A stretch of 5,266 bases of DNA from Alphaproteobacteria bacterium (lineage in GTDB: Bacteria; Pseudomonadota; Alphaproteobacteria; Caulobacterales; Parvularculaceae). The DNA lies in assembly GCA_030428745.1 (NCBI GenBank), contig JAUIEG010000228.1:1-5266 (forward strand), read 5' to 3'. How positions within the stretch are numbered: position 1 is the first letter of the stretch; every line of letters starts with the position of its first letter. Of the stretch, positions 4,880 through 5,266 are shown one piece after another. Position numbers and translations under genes: made by a program. The notes below the pieces were generated by a model, which was not told the DNA's origin, made no database searches, and was given only the letters and a program-made list of their open reading frames with translations.

Positions 4880-5266
4880 TTGCCAACAATCTACGACCTC
4901 AAGCCGAAATTTCAGGCGTTGTTGCGGCCCTTCTGCAAGAGGCTCGCTGAGGCGGGCGTCACGGCCAATCAGGTGACGCTAATCGCCTGCGGGCTTTCGC
5001 TGGCCCATGGCGCCGCGCATCTGATGAATCCCGGCGCGACGTGGGTGCTCACTCTCCTGCCAATTGTTCTTTTTGTTCGCATGGCGCTGAACGCCATAGA
5101 CGGCATGCTGGCGCGGGAGTTCGGGCAGGCGTCAAAGCTCGGCGCGATCCTGAATGAACTGACGGACGTCATTTCGGACGCCGCATTGTACTTACCTTTC
5201 GCCTTTATTCCCGGGTTGCCGGCGCCGCTGGTCGTCATTGCGGTTCTCTTCGGCGTCATTGCAGAA
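4880..5266 (+). CDS. YnbA-like CDP-alcohol phosphatidyltransferase (partial, 3' end outside the window)
   Basis: The first 129 codons of an integral membrane enzyme that joins a CDP-activated lipid to an alcohol, releasing CMP. The signature spans residues 71-96: NAIDGMLAR, eight residues, then G88, N92 and D96. The usual family pattern is DxxDGxxAR-x8-GxxxDxxxD, so the first and third aspartates are Asn here, while D74, G75, A78, R79 and D96 are kept. From memory, E. coli YnbA has a very similar stretch, and its N-terminus resembles the IYDLKPKFQALLRPF seen here. Membrane segments are visible at about 31-50, 54-70 and 114-128. The start is inferred: TTG at 4880 has AAGAG (4869-4873) 6 nt upstream, gives that YnbA-like N-terminus, and the frame is closed by TAA at 4847-4849 with no other start between. 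In E. coli ynbA precedes a CDP-diglyceride-synthase-like gene, so a similar neighbour may follow. The lipid product is unknown. Confidence 0.88.
   Translation, partial: MPTIYDLKPKFQALLRPFCKRLAEAGVTANQVTLIACGLSLAHGAAHLMNPGATWVLTLLPIVLFVRMALNAIDGMLAREFGQASKLGAILNELTDVISDAALYLPFAFIPGLPAPLVVIAVLFGVIAE

Noticed and set aside
4969..5259. Minus-strand open frame (96 codons) at the right edge
   Set aside because: It lies opposite the CDP-alcohol phosphatidyltransferase signature, which is unmistakable on the plus strand.

Overview
The window looks like chromosomal DNA from a GC-rich alphaproteobacterium. The best evidence is a stand-alone Usg-family gene, a family I know almost only from Alphaproteobacteria. 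A deoxyhypusine-synthase-like gene next to an alanine-racemase-fold ornithine decarboxylase also fits. I see no IS element, tRNA, rRNA, CRISPR array or phage gene, and the genes share similar codon use.

Layout, left to right. Positions 1-129 hold no supportable gene but carry a strong 13-bp stem-loop (62-92), a probable terminator for the leftward gene that follows. Positions 130-2546 form a leftward polyamine module: an ornithine decarboxylase (2546 to 1347) is transcribed first, then a deoxyhypusine-synthase-like enzyme (1185 to 130), with a 161-bp gap containing a perfect 8-bp stem-loop. The decarboxylase would make putrescine. The second enzyme belongs to the family that moves a 4-carbon aminobutyl group onto an amine, so the pair plausibly makes a longer polyamine such as homospermidine or spermidine. 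Its leader (about 2547-2735) folds into a long hairpin whose 3' arm contains the ribosome binding site. This suggests polyamine-responsive control of translation, possibly the alphaproteobacterial speF leader RNA.

Positions 2547-2839 are a divergent control region: an inverted repeat around a perfect TTGACA hexamer, then a GATAAT box in front of usg (2840-3109), which runs rightward. The end of usg overlaps by 4 bp the end of a leftward lipoprotein M19 (renal-dipeptidase-family) gene (4218 to 3106). That gene is divergent from a MarR-family regulator (4299-4784). Their 80-bp intergenic region carries a strong 26-bp palindrome at the predicted promoters, most simply a MarR operator controlling both genes. 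Last is the start of a YnbA-like CDP-alcohol phosphatidyltransferase (4880, TTG start), cut by the window edge.

The most interesting points are the masked ribosome binding site of the decarboxylase mRNA, the substrate-site substitutions in the deoxyhypusine-synthase-like enzyme, the missing N-terminal zinc ligands in the M19 protein, two Asp-to-Asn changes in the CDP-alcohol transferase signature, and the MarR/M19 operator. I do not see a wholly new multi-gene system; the polyamine module and its RNA leader are the closest candidate.
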